Source: DASXHD01 sp038239005 (lineage in GTDB: Bacteria > Myxococcota_A > Polyangia > Polyangiales > Polyangiaceae). Taken from it: DNA of 64,000 nucleotides. The notes below the pieces were generated by a model. The model did not search any database. It was not told where the DNA came from and saw only the letters and a program-made list of their open reading frames with translations. The stretch covers positions 1-64,000 of the forward strand of contig JBBSFE010000004.1 of assembly GCA_038239005.1 (NCBI GenBank). The letters run 5' to 3'. A program made the position numbers and the translations under genes. Shown one piece after another: positions 17,180 through 25,641 of the stretch (the first letter of the stretch is position 1; the number at the start of each line of letters is the position of its first letter).

Positions 17180-18379
17180 ATGAAAGTTGCCTTCGTGGTC
17201 GATGCGCTGCGAACGCCCATCGGAAAGTTCAAAGGAGCGCTCTCGGACGTCCGCACCGACGATCTCGCAGCGCACGTGATCACGAAAATTCTCGAGCGCA
17301 ACGCCGCGCTCGCGCAAAAGCTCGATCACGTCGTCTTCGGCTCCACGAATCAAGCCGGCGAGGACAACCGCAACGTCGCGCGTATGGCCTCGCTTCTCGC
17401 GGGCGTGCCGTACGAAGTGCCCGCGGTCACCGTAAATCGTTTGTGCGGCTCCGGTCTCGAAGCTGTCATCGATGGCGTGATGCGCGTGCAAACGGGCGAC
17501 GCCGATGTCGTCGTGTGCGGCGGCGTCGAAAGCATGACGCGCGCACCCTTCGTTATGAAGAAGAGCGACGAGGTGTGGGGCAGGAGCCCGCCCGCGATTT
17601 TCGACACCACGCTCGGCTGGCGTTTCGAAAACCCGCGCATGGCCGCACGCTTCCCGCTTCAGTCGATGGGCGAGACGGCAGAGAACGTCGCCGAGAAATG
17701 GAAAATCACGCGCGAAGAACAAGACACGTTCGCGCTGACGTCGCAGAAAAAAGCAGCCGCTGCGATCGAAGCGCACGCGTTCGACGCGGAGATTTCTCCG
17801 GTGACGATCCCGAAGAAAAAAGGCGACGCCGTCGTGTTCTCGAAAGACGAATCGCCGCGCGGCGACACCACGATGGAAGCGCTCGCGAAGCTCCCCGCCG
17901 TGTTTCGCAAAGGCGGCTCGGTGACAGCTGGCAATAGCTCGCCAATCAACGATGGGTCGAGCGCGGTCATCGTCGTCAGCGAAGACGTCGTGAAATCCGA
18001 GAAGCTCGAGCCGCTCGCGCGCGTGATGTCGTTCGGCACGGCGGGCGTCGAGCCGAACTTGATGGGCGAAGGCCCGATTCCAGCGGGGAAAAAGGCCCTC
18101 GCGCGCGCAGGATGGAAAGCAAGCGAGCTCGATCTCGTCGAGCTCAACGAAGCCTTCGCCGCGCAATCGATCGCGTGCATTCGCGGGCTCGAGCTCGACG
18201 CCGCGAAGGTGAACGTCAACGGCGGCGCGATCGCGATCGGTCACCCGATTGGCTCGAGTGGCTGCCGCATCCTCGGGACGCTTCTGTGGTCGATGAAATC
18301 ACGCAACGCAAAGCGCGGAATGGCGGCGCTCTGCATCGGCGTCGGTCAGGGCATCGCGATCTGCGTCGAGCGACCATGA
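17180..18379 (+). CDS. Acetyl-CoA acetyltransferase (thiolase)
   Basis: The 399-residue product is a type II thiolase, condensing or cleaving acyl-CoA and acetyl-CoA. The nucleophilic Cys is in NRLCGSGLEAV, the catalytic His in GGAIAIGHPIGSSG and the second Cys in CIGVGQG; NEAFAAQ is also present. With the SDR and hydroxyacyl-CoA dehydrogenase upstream it fits beta-oxidation or acetoacetyl-CoA formation. The ATG at 17180 gives MKVAFVVDALRTPIGKFKG, the family start. Its TGA overlaps the ATG of the exonuclease gene, the first of five closely spaced downstream genes. Confidence 0.96.
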   Translation: MKVAFVVDALRTPIGKFKGALSDVRTDDLAAHVITKILERNAALAQKLDHVVFGSTNQAGEDNRNVARMASLLAGVPYEVPAVTVNRLCGSGLEAVIDGVMRVQTGDADVVVCGGVESMTRAPFVMKKSDEVWGRSPPAIFDTTLGWRFENPRMAARFPLQSMGETAENVAEKWKITREEQDTFALTSQKKAAAAIEAHAFDAEISPVTIPKKKGDAVVFSKDESPRGDTTMEALAKLPAVFRKGGSVTAGNSSPINDGSSAVIVVSEDVVKSEKLEPLARVMSFGTAGVEPNLMGEGPIPAGKKALARAGWKASELDLVELNEAFAAQSIACIRGLELDAAKVNVNGGAIAIGHPIGSSGCRILGTLLWSMKSRNAKRGMAALCIGVGQGIAICVERP

Positions 18380-19200
18380 CGATGGACGCGCCGCCGCCGG
18401 GACCCCCGTGGGACCTGCCGGTGCCGGAGGCGCCGCTCGCGTTCGTCGATCTCGAGATGACGGGCCTCGACGCAACGCGCGATCACGTCGTCGAAGTCTG
18501 TATCGAGCGATGGCGCGGCGGCGTGTGCGAAGGCAAGCTCGAATCACTCGTACGCCCTCCCGCGCGCGCAGGCGGCAACGCACACGTTCACGGCATCGAC
18601 GAAGCCGCCGTTGCCGCCGCGCCCGAATGGAGCGCGCTCGCAGACGAAATCGAGCGGCTCCTCGCGGGTGCGATCTTCGTGGCGCACGCCGCCGAGTACG
18701 ACGCCATGTTCGTGCGCGCGGAGATGAAGCGCTGCGGCCGCGAGATCGCCATCACGCACGCGATCGACACGCTCGTTCTTTCGCGTCGCTCGTTCGCGCT
18801 TCCGAGTCACTCGCTCTCGTCGCTCTGCACGCACCTCGCGATCCCGCGTGGTCGCGCGCATCGCGCCGGTGACGACGTGCGCGCGCTACGAGCCGTGTTC
18901 GAGAAGTGCGTCGCGGTGCTTTCGCCTGTGAGCGTTCGCGATCTCTGGGAGGTGCGCATCGCGGAGCGCCACGCTCGAGCTGCCATCGTCACGGCGCTCG
19001 AAGCAGCCGTGGAGCACGCAGCGCCGATGGAAATCGTCTACCGGCCAACGCGCAAACCAGCCCAAACCCTCACGATGATCGTTACCGAGGTACACGCCGG
19101 GCTCGACCCACCGCATGTGTTGGGGTATCTGCTCCCGGGTCGCGGAAGAAAAGAGCTCCGCGTCGATCGCATTCTCCGCGTGGGGGCCTCAACTGGATGA
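18376..19200 (+). CDS. DEDDh exonuclease with C-terminal WYL-like domain
   Basis: The 274-residue protein starts with a DnaQ-type fold: FVDLEMTGLD (Exo I, Asp and Glu), AHAAEYDAMF (Exo II) and HRAGDDVRAL (Exo III His and Asp). After about residue 215 comes a tail, APMEIVYRPTRKP to GYLLPGRGRKELRVDRILRV, that resembles a WYL domain, the ligand- or nucleic-acid-binding module found in transcription regulators and defence-linked proteins. A nuclease-WYL pairing would suggest ligand-gated nuclease activity. The WYL assignment rests on pattern only. It overlaps both neighbours by ATGA, so it is translated with thiolase and the following lipoprotein. Confidence 0.82.
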   Translation: MTMDAPPPGPPWDLPVPEAPLAFVDLEMTGLDATRDHVVEVCIERWRGGVCEGKLESLVRPPARAGGNAHVHGIDEAAVAAAPEWSALADEIERLLAGAIFVAHAAEYDAMFVRAEMKRCGREIAITHAIDTLVLSRRSFALPSHSLSSLCTHLAIPRGRAHRAGDDVRALRAVFEKCVAVLSPVSVRDLWEVRIAERHARAAIVTALEAAVEHAAPMEIVYRPTRKPAQTLTMIVTEVHAGLDPPHVLGYLLPGRGRKELRVDRILRVGASTG

Positions 19201-20420
19201 CCCGTTCTTTAGTTGTATTATGCACGCTTGCCGTTGCCGCTTGTGGCGCGTTCGGCTCGAACACGCCTGTGCGCGCACCGCTCGCCCAGAAATGGCTCGA
19301 CCGCGCCGAGCTCGGTTACAAGAACGGTGACTTCGAGGACGCCAAGACCTCGGCTGACGAGGCGCTCCGCGTGGCTCCACACGATGACGACGTTCGCATC
19401 ATCGGCGCGCGCCTCGCGCTCGCTCGGCTCGATTACAAAAAAGCCCTCGCCCTGACCGAGGGCCTCACGACCTCGAACGCGCGCGGCCTCCGCGGTCGAG
19501 CGCATTGGTACGCCGGCGACCTCGATGGCGCCGCGGAGGAGCTCGAAGCGATGCTCGGCGATCCCACGGTAAAAGATCCGTGGGCGCGAGACATCGCACG
19601 CCTCGCGCGCAAGGGCGGAACCCGCAAACCGTTCAACATGGAAGGCGGCGTCGTCGCGCTCGTCGACATGCCGCCCGCGGGCTCTGCGCTCGTCGTGCCG
19701 TGCGAGATGGAGGGCGAAAAAGTCCTCACCATGATTTCGACGGGCAGCGCCGAGGTGGTCGTCGATTCGAGCTCGCGCAGCGAGCCGAGTTGGGTGTCGC
19801 TTCGTTTCGGCGATCGCATCGAAGTGCGCGACGTGCCCGCGCTCACGCAAGACCTCTCCGCGCTTTCGCGCGTGCTCGGGGCGCCCATCAAGGCGCTCCT
19901 CGGCGTGAACTTGCTTCGCCACATCCACGCGACGTTCGATCGCCGTGGCAGCCAATTCATCGTGCGCATGGAAGATCCGCCGTCACCTCCGGAGGCGAGC
20001 CGGCTTCCACTCTTCTATGCGCGCGGCGGCGGGATGATGATGCGCATGCAAATCGGCCCGCGCGATGACGGCGCATCCCTCTTTTACGTCGATTCGTCGC
20101 AGCCCTATTCGCTCGTGATGCAAGACGCGCTCTGGAAAAAAGCCGGCGTCGACCTCACGCAGCTCGTCCCCTCCACGATTCTTCCGAACGCGCGCGCGGG
20201 CCGCGTTCCGTCGATTCGCCTCGGCGGCATGGATTTCCCGAGCCTTCCTGCGCTCGCGCTCAATTCGGTCGCGAACCAAGCGCCCGCAAGCGTCGATGTC
20301 GAGCTCGGTGGCGTCGTCGGCGCGGGTTTGCTCGAAGCCTTCCGCGTGACGTTCGCGGACGATGGCCGCTTCGCATGGGTCGAGCCAGACCCTACGATGA
20401 AGAACAACCCCGACCCATAG
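19197..20420 (+). CDS. TPR lipoprotein with degenerate aspartyl-protease-like domain
   Basis: The 407-residue product starts MTRSLVVLCTLAVAAC, a lipoprotein signal with lipobox AVAAC. Residues ~30-150 contain TPR-like helices (WLDRAELGYKNGDFEDAKTSADEALRVAP). From ~165 on the sequence has retropepsin-like organisation: a flap-type beta region and the segment ISTGSAEVVVDSS where the catalytic DTG would be STG, and a second half with LGGMDFPSLPALAL and GVVGAGLLEAFRVTFADD typical of retroviral-type protease folds (PDZ-less aspartyl proteases). The lost Asp suggests a non-catalytic relative. Its ATG overlaps the exonuclease TGA. Confidence 0.75.
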   Translation: MTRSLVVLCTLAVAACGAFGSNTPVRAPLAQKWLDRAELGYKNGDFEDAKTSADEALRVAPHDDDVRIIGARLALARLDYKKALALTEGLTTSNARGLRGRAHWYAGDLDGAAEELEAMLGDPTVKDPWARDIARLARKGGTRKPFNMEGGVVALVDMPPAGSALVVPCEMEGEKVLTMISTGSAEVVVDSSSRSEPSWVSLRFGDRIEVRDVPALTQDLSALSRVLGAPIKALLGVNLLRHIHATFDRRGSQFIVRMEDPPSPPEASRLPLFYARGGGMMMRMQIGPRDDGASLFYVDSSQPYSLVMQDALWKKAGVDLTQLVPSTILPNARAGRVPSIRLGGMDFPSLPALALNSVANQAPASVDVELGGVVGAGLLEAFRVTFADDGRFAWVEPDPTMKNNPDP

Positions 20421-20422
20421 TC

Positions 20423-20923
20423 ATGACGACCCAACATCCGCCGATCGCCCGACTCGCCGTTTACGCAGGCAGCTTCGATCCGGTCACGCTTGGCCACGTC
20501 GATCTCATCGAGCGCGCCTCGGCACTTTTTTCGGACGTCGTCGTCGCGATTGGTGTGCATCCCACACGAAGCCCGCTCTTCTCGATCGACGAGCGCATGG
20601 AGCTCGTGCGGCCTGTCGCCAAAGACCTACCCAACGTGACGATCGCCTCGTTCGACTCCCTCCTCATCGACTTCTGCCGAAAGATCGGCGCACGCGTGAT
20701 CGTCCGTGGCCTCCGTGCCGCCACCGACTTCGAATACGAGCTACAGATCGCGCACGCCAACGCCGATTTGCATCCCGAGGTTGACACCATCTTTTTGCCG
20801 ACGCGCACCAAGCACGGTTTTCTCAGCGCATCGCTCGTGCGCGAAATCGCGAGCCACCACGGTGACGTCAGCCGCTACGCGACGCCGGCCGTGTGCGACG
20901 CGCTCAAAAAGAAGTTTGGGTGA
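20423..20923 (+). CDS. coaD: Phosphopantetheine adenylyltransferase
   Basis: The 166-residue protein is CoaD, which adenylates 4'-phosphopantetheine in the penultimate step of coenzyme A synthesis. Signature segments: AVYAGSFDPVTLGHVDLIERA with the nucleotidyl-transferase (T/H)xGH motif, VRGLRAATDFEYELQIAHAN and the C-terminal FLSASLVREIASHHGDVSRY. Full length for the family. ATG at 20423 lies 3 nt after the previous stop. Confidence 0.97.
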   Translation: MTTQHPPIARLAVYAGSFDPVTLGHVDLIERASALFSDVVVAIGVHPTRSPLFSIDERMELVRPVAKDLPNVTIASFDSLLIDFCRKIGARVIVRGLRAATDFEYELQIAHANADLHPEVDTIFLPTRTKHGFLSASLVREIASHHGDVSRYATPAVCDALKKKFG

Positions 20924-20935
20924 CGCTGCGCTAGT

Positions 20936-21763
20936 ATGGCGCCCGTGAACGACGTCGCCCGCAAGCTCGACGAAACCGTCGGCGCGATTCGCGCGAAAAC
21001 GCCCGTGGTTCCGCGCGTGGGCCTCGTGCTCGGCAGCGGCTTGGGCGCGTTCGCCGATTCGCTCCCGACGAAGATTCCCTATTCCGAAATTCCGCACATG
21101 CCTTCATCGAAGGTCGTCGGGCACGCGGGCAACTTGTGCTTCGGCGAAGTGTCCGGCGTGCCGATCGTTTGCATGCAAGGTCGCGTGCATTTTTACGAAG
21201 GCCACGAGCTCGACGCCGTCGTTCACGGTGTTCGCACGATGGCGCGCCTCGGCGTTTCTGCGGTGCTCCTCACCAACGCTGCGGGCGGCTGCGATCCGAA
21301 TTTCAGCGCCGGCGATTTGATGATCGTCACCGACCACGTGAACTTCACGATGCGCTCGCCGCTCATCGGCCCAAACGACGACACGCTCGGCCCGCGCTTT
21401 CCGGACATGTCCGTCGCGTACGACCCGCATCTCCGAACCGAGCTCGCACACGCCGCGCACGAGCTCGGCATCACGATGCGCGAGGGCGTCTACGCATGGC
21501 TTACGGGGCCTTCATACGAAACGCCCGCAGAAATCCGCATGCTTCGTACGCTCGGCGTCAGCGCCGTCGGCATGAGCACGGTGCCCGAAGTGATCGCGCT
21601 TCGTCACATGGGCGTTCGTGTTGCGGCGCTTTCGTGCATCACGAACATGGCAGCCGGCCTGTCAGACTCACCTCTCCATCACGAAGAAGTCGAAGCGACC
21701 GCTCGCTCAAGGCAGGCTGACTTGTTGAAGCTCCTCGGCGCGTGGGTGAAAGTCCAAGCATGA
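20936..21763 (+). CDS. Purine nucleoside phosphorylase
   Basis: The 275-residue enzyme is of the trimeric PNP class (PNP I/inosine-guanosine type), phosphorolysing purine nucleosides in salvage. Diagnostic parts are GLVLGSGLGAFAD (phosphate loop), QGRVHFYEGH, LTNAAGGCDPNFSAGDLMIVTDHVN, GPSYETPAEIRMLRTLGVSAVGMSTVPEV and SCITNMAAGLSD. It is followed with ATGA overlap by cytidine deaminase, forming a nucleoside salvage pair. Confidence 0.96.
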   Translation: MAPVNDVARKLDETVGAIRAKTPVVPRVGLVLGSGLGAFADSLPTKIPYSEIPHMPSSKVVGHAGNLCFGEVSGVPIVCMQGRVHFYEGHELDAVVHGVRTMARLGVSAVLLTNAAGGCDPNFSAGDLMIVTDHVNFTMRSPLIGPNDDTLGPRFPDMSVAYDPHLRTELAHAAHELGITMREGVYAWLTGPSYETPAEIRMLRTLGVSAVGMSTVPEVIALRHMGVRVAALSCITNMAAGLSDSPLHHEEVEATARSRQADLLKLLGAWVKVQA

Positions 21764-22152
21764 TCGACAAGCTCGTCGCCGCCGCACGCATCGCGCGGGC
21801 CGCCGCCTATGCGCCGTACTCGGACTACCGTGTCGGCGCTGCCATCGCGACCGAAGACGGCCGCATCTTCACCGGCTGCAACGTCGAGAATGCATCGTAC
21901 GGCGCGACCCTCTGCGCCGAGCGAAACGCCATCGCCGCTATGGTCGCGGCAGGCGCATCGAAGCCCGTCGCATGCGCCATCGTCACGGGCGGCAGCAAAC
22001 CTGGAACACCTTGCGGCATCTGTCGCCAAGTGATGGTCGAGTTCACACGTGACATGCCCATCATCCTCGTGGCCGAAACCCCCGCAGGTGCAGACGTCCG
22101 CCGCGACATCAGCCTTGCCGAAATCATGCCCGAGGTCTTCGAGCTCGAATGA
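21760..22152 (+). CDS. cdd: Cytidine deaminase
   Basis: The 130-residue enzyme is a homotetramer-type zinc cytidine deaminase converting cytidine/deoxycytidine to uridine/deoxyuridine. Zinc and catalytic residues: CNVENASYGATLCAERNA (Cys, His-less Cys-type site with catalytic Glu) and GTPCGICRQVMVEF. The ATG at 21760 overlaps the phosphorylase stop. It is the last gene of the thiolase-to-cdd run; a hairpin follows at 22172. Confidence 0.96.
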   Translation: MIDKLVAAARIARAAAYAPYSDYRVGAAIATEDGRIFTGCNVENASYGATLCAERNAIAAMVAAGASKPVACAIVTGGSKPGTPCGICRQVMVEFTRDMPIILVAETPAGADVRRDISLAEIMPEVFELE

Positions 22153-22171
22153 GGGCCCGCGCCCCCAAGTC

Positions 22172-22189
22172 GCGGGGTGCCCACCCCGC
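22172..22189 (+). terminator. Possible hairpin after cdd
   Basis: An 8-bp perfect stem gcggggtg/caccccgc with a 2-nt loop follows the cdd stop by 20 nt. There is no U-run, so it is at best a weak or Rho-assisted terminator or a processing stop. Confidence 0.35.
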
Positions 22190-22195
22190 ACAGTT

Positions 22196-22217
22196 GGGAA
22201 TTCGGATCCGAACTCCC
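22196..22217. promoter_or_regulatory. Palindrome with TTCGGATCCGAA core
   Basis: A 22-bp inverted repeat with a single mismatched pair runs from gggaa at 22196 to ctccc at 22217 around the perfect 12-bp core TTCGGATCCGAA. It lies ~80 bp upstream of the HzsA-like gene. The same core occurs once more in the window, at 32510-32521. It could be a dimeric regulator site or a hairpin. Confidence 0.45.
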
Positions 22218-22295
22218 ATGAAATCGTTGGAATAAATCGGCAGGCAGGGGTGGCTCGAGAAGTGCTTTAGGGAAGGGGTGCTCGGAGGAAAACCC

Positions 22296-24635
22296 ATGAA
22301 GGCATCCCACGTTCGCCTGCCCCTTACCGCTCTCGGACTCGCGCTGGCGACAGTCCTCCCGGGGCTTGCATGCTCCCAGGGGACAGAACAAGTCGACACG
22401 GGAGTCGACGCAATCATATTCATGAAACGCGCGGTCCAAACTGTGGACCCCAACACCGGCGTCGTCACCATCGACGTATCGGGCGGCAACAGCCAGGTCA
22501 TCGACTATGACCGGTACGTGCCGGGCGGAAGCCTGGTCATGTTGAAGCCGCCGCGTCCCGATGGAACGCTGATCGACTTCACGCACGGGCAATTCCCGAA
22601 CGCCGACTTCAACGGTGTAGACGTGTCGTTCGACGCGAACCAAGCCGTCTTCTCGATGAAGAAGGACGGAAGCGATCGCTACCACCTCTATACGGTGCAG
22701 CTGAATCCGAGCGCGGACGGCAGCTACGAGATGCACCAGAAGACGACGGGCGACTACGATGACGTGCACCCGGTCTACATGCCGGGCGGGCGCATCGTGT
22801 TCTGCACGAACCAGATGTACACCGCGATGGGCACCCGCGCTGACGAGTACGAGCACTCACGCGTCGTGACTCAGCTCGCGAGCGTCACGGTCGACGGCGG
22901 TGACGCCGATCGCCGACTCTTCTCGCAGAACCTCTCGCACATCTCGGCGCCGTTCGTTCGCTACGACGGCAAGGTTGGCTTCTCGAGCTGGCAACACCTC
23001 GGCGACGTCAACGACGTGAAGGTCATGACGGCCAGCGTCGACGGAACCGAAATCCTCGCGGTGGGCGGACAGCACGGTAAGCCCTCGAACTCCGTCATCA
23101 ACGTGAAGGAGTACGCGCCCAACCAGATGGTGGCGATTGGCACCACGCGTAACCGCACGATTCACGCCGGTACGCTGATGCTCATCGATTCACGTAATCA
23201 GGCCGATCCGGTCTGTCTCGATCCGGTCGCGGACAAGACGGGTCACGCTTGCCTCGACGAAGAGCACGCAACGTTCACGATCCTCACGCCCAACGTTCCG
23301 ACGAGCAACGACCCGTCGCCGGCTGGTCGTTATCGCGAGCCGAACGTTCTTCCGGACGGCCGCATCATCGTCTCCTACGCAGACGGCCCCGTCGGCGACA
23401 TCAACGAGATGTCGGAGACGGCACCGAACTTCGGCATCTACGTCTTCGACGCGAAGACCGGCAAAAACCAGCTCGTTTACAACGATCGCACGATGTGGTC
23501 GCTCGGAGCCACCGCAGTCGCGGCGCGCAAAGAGCCGCCGGTCATCGGCTCGCTGCAGAACAACGTCGACTCGTCGATTCCGGCGCGCATCGGTTCCGTC
23601 AACGTGCGGACCACGAGCTTGCAGGATTCGATCACGGGCGCGCAGTTCGCCGGCACCCCGCTTGCTGACGCACTCAACGGCGCCGTGAAGGTCCGTGTCA
23701 TCGAAGGTTTCTCGAGCGAAGCTGCTCCGGGCGTTTCGATGTTCGGCCTCACGATGCACGAAGGCGCAGCGGTCCTCGGCGAGACGCAGGTCTACTCCGA
23801 CGGCAGCTGGCTCGCGAACATCCCGCCGTACGTTCCGATCCACCTCCAGCCGATCGACAAGTTCGGCCTCTCGATTCGTAGCCAGGGTCTCTGGATGCAA
23901 GCGATGCCCGGCGAGAACCGCCGCTGCGTGGGTTGCCACGAGAGCCGCACCGGCCAAGGTCTCCCGACGCTCGGGCAAAACCCGACGCTCGCCGAGCAGC
24001 AAGGCCCCGAGTCGCTCACCGAATCCATCCCGGATCGCATCGAGTACCCCTGGGACTACAACAACATCGGCAAGGCTTCGATTCAGCCGATTCTCGACCA
24101 GAAGTGCGTCCAGTGCCACAACGACACCACCAACGGCTCAGGACCGCAGACCTTCTACACCATCGGCTTCACTGACCCGGTCAGCGGCGCCACCGCGCAG
24201 TACAAGATCCCCACGTTCAACATGTGCGGTCTGACTGCGAACGCCTACTGCGACGGCCAACCCATCACGGTCCGCTACGACCGTGGCACCTACACCTGGC
24301 CGAAGTCGTACGTCTCGATCTTCTACCCGTCTGCGATGCAGATGACCAAGGGCATCACGCTCCTCAGCGGAACCGTTCCGCCGATGTGGGGTGTCCCGGC
24401 GAATGCGCGCGGCTCGGAAATGATCGCGCACATGAACGTCACCGCGCCTGACAGCACGACGGCCTGGCCGACCAGCCAGCACCCAGTGCACCCCGAGAAC
24501 GTTGGTACGACGGTTACGTCGGACGAACGCCTCTCGATCATCCGGAGCTTCGACCTCGGCGGTCAGTACTACGCCCGTCAAAACACCAAGTTCGTTCCTT
24601 TCACCAGCGGCGATCCAGTCGCTCAGGGAAACTGA
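22296..24635 (+). CDS. HzsA-like secreted c-type cytochrome lipoprotein
   Basis: The 779-residue product (ATG 22296 after ggagg) starts MKASHVRLPLTALGLALA with lipobox LACS near residue 27. Most of the chain is a beta-propeller-like repeat (DYDDVHPVYMPGGRIVFCTNQ, PFVRYDGKVGFSSWQHLGDVND, YREPNVLPDGRIIVSYAD) as in the hydrazine synthase alpha-subunit family. Two CxxCH motifs, CVGCH at ~544 and CVQCH at ~604, should bind c-type hemes. It likely transfers electrons or binds a small substrate outside the inner membrane. Hydrazine synthesis itself is improbable: no partner subunits are adjacent. It forms a cluster with a HEAT protein and a second larger paralogue-like protein. Confidence 0.82.
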   Translation: MKASHVRLPLTALGLALATVLPGLACSQGTEQVDTGVDAIIFMKRAVQTVDPNTGVVTIDVSGGNSQVIDYDRYVPGGSLVMLKPPRPDGTLIDFTHGQFPNADFNGVDVSFDANQAVFSMKKDGSDRYHLYTVQLNPSADGSYEMHQKTTGDYDDVHPVYMPGGRIVFCTNQMYTAMGTRADEYEHSRVVTQLASVTVDGGDADRRLFSQNLSHISAPFVRYDGKVGFSSWQHLGDVNDVKVMTASVDGTEILAVGGQHGKPSNSVINVKEYAPNQMVAIGTTRNRTIHAGTLMLIDSRNQADPVCLDPVADKTGHACLDEEHATFTILTPNVPTSNDPSPAGRYREPNVLPDGRIIVSYADGPVGDINEMSETAPNFGIYVFDAKTGKNQLVYNDRTMWSLGATAVAARKEPPVIGSLQNNVDSSIPARIGSVNVRTTSLQDSITGAQFAGTPLADALNGAVKVRVIEGFSSEAAPGVSMFGLTMHEGAAVLGETQVYSDGSWLANIPPYVPIHLQPIDKFGLSIRSQGLWMQAMPGENRRCVGCHESRTGQGLPTLGQNPTLAEQQGPESLTESIPDRIEYPWDYNNIGKASIQPILDQKCVQCHNDTTNGSGPQTFYTIGFTDPVSGATAQYKIPTFNMCGLTANAYCDGQPITVRYDRGTYTWPKSYVSIFYPSAMQMTKGITLLSGTVPPMWGVPANARGSEMIAHMNVTAPDSTTAWPTSQHPVHPENVGTTVTSDERLSIIRSFDLGGQYYARQNTKFVPFTSGDPVAQGN

Positions 24636-24645
24636 GGAAATAGTC

Positions 24646-25557
24646 ATGCGAACCATATCCCTGCTTGCTGGAACGTTCCTCGCGGTTGCTGCCACGATGT
24701 CCGGTGCGGACGCGCGCAGCGACACTCAATACGTCGGCGGTGGCGTCGGCGTCCTCGGAAACAACCGCCCCGCGGACCAAGTCGAGTTCCTCTCGACACC
24801 GGACCGCATCATGTCGGTGACGTCGTCGAACTCGCCGTCTCTCATCTGGGAGACGCTCGAGCACGGCGAAAAAGTAGAGTGCCTTGCCTGCGTTCCTGCA
24901 GTGTCGGGTTTGCTCTACGCCGAGAACGCGCAAACGCGTGAGATCGCAGCTTGGTGGCTCCGTCGCCGTATCTTCGGCGTCTTCGGGCCGGGCCAAACCT
25001 ACGAGAACACCATCAACACGCTCAAGAGCGATGGCAACGCGACGAAACGCTCCTACGCGGCATACGCGCTCGGTGAGTTTCTCGACTCGGGCGGCATCCA
25101 GCCGCTCTCGGACGCCATCTCGAACGACTCCTCTGCTTCAGTGCGCGCCGCCGCGGTCTCCGCGCTCGGACGCATGAACAGCGCAGGCGCCGGCAATGCG
25201 ATGAGCAAAGCCATGACCGATTCGGATGAAGGCGTCCGCCTCGCAGCCATCAAGTCTGCGGGTCGCGTCAACGAATTCACCGATGCCGTCACGGCTGCGA
25301 AGCTCACCGGTGACTCGAGCCCGAACGCTCGCAGGTTGGGCGTACAGCTCCTCGAGGATCTTCACGCCAAGGACACGGTGGCTAGCGTCATGACGCTGGC
25401 GCAGAGCGACGCGGATGTGAACGTCAGGATCGCGGCTTGCCACGCTCTCGGAACATTCCGCGACTCGTCGGCTCGGAGCACCCTCACGGGCATCGCCGCC
25501 AACGACCAAAGCACGCTCGTGCGCGACGCTGCGACCATCGCGCTTCGTCGACTGTAA
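24646..25557 (+). CDS. Secreted HEAT-repeat protein
   Basis: The 303-residue protein has a signal peptide (MRTISLLAGTFLAVAATMSGADA). After a ~75-residue N-terminal region with a Cys pair (CLACVP), it is built of HEAT/PBS-lyase-type helical repeats from ~95 to the end: SYAAYALGEFLDSGGIQPLSDAI, RAAAVSALGRMNSAGAGNAMSKAM, RLAAIKSAGRVN, RIAACHALGTFRDSSARSTL. Such repeats make protein-binding solenoids. With a gaggaaat site 8 nt upstream and 10 nt from the preceding stop, it is surely co-transcribed with the first HzsA-like gene and may scaffold the two cytochromes. Confidence 0.85.
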   Translation: MRTISLLAGTFLAVAATMSGADARSDTQYVGGGVGVLGNNRPADQVEFLSTPDRIMSVTSSNSPSLIWETLEHGEKVECLACVPAVSGLLYAENAQTREIAAWWLRRRIFGVFGPGQTYENTINTLKSDGNATKRSYAAYALGEFLDSGGIQPLSDAISNDSSASVRAAAVSALGRMNSAGAGNAMSKAMTDSDEGVRLAAIKSAGRVNEFTDAVTAAKLTGDSSPNARRLGVQLLEDLHAKDTVASVMTLAQSDADVNVRIAACHALGTFRDSSARSTLTGIAANDQSTLVRDAATIALRRL

Positions 25558-25580
25558 AAGAGAAACCAGTCAGTGGATCC

Positions 25581-25624
25581 CGCACGAGGGGGTGAGCGAG
25601 AGCTCGCTCCCTCGTTGCGTTTTT
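25581..25624 (+). terminator. Rho-independent terminator
   Basis: An interrupted long stem pairs cgcacgaggg...gagcgag with ctcgctccctcgttgcg, followed by a five-T run (25620-25624). It sits 23 nt after the HEAT gene and just before the ribosome site of the 1086-residue protein, so it likely attenuates or separates the two transcription units. Confidence 0.7.
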
Positions 25625-25641
25625 GGAGGTAGACTGATCCT

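Noticed and set aside
18376..19200. Naming this gene or 7420-8238 dnaQ
   Set aside because: Both are DEDDh family, but neither shows a clamp-binding or alpha-subunit-binding C terminus that would identify the replicative proofreader.
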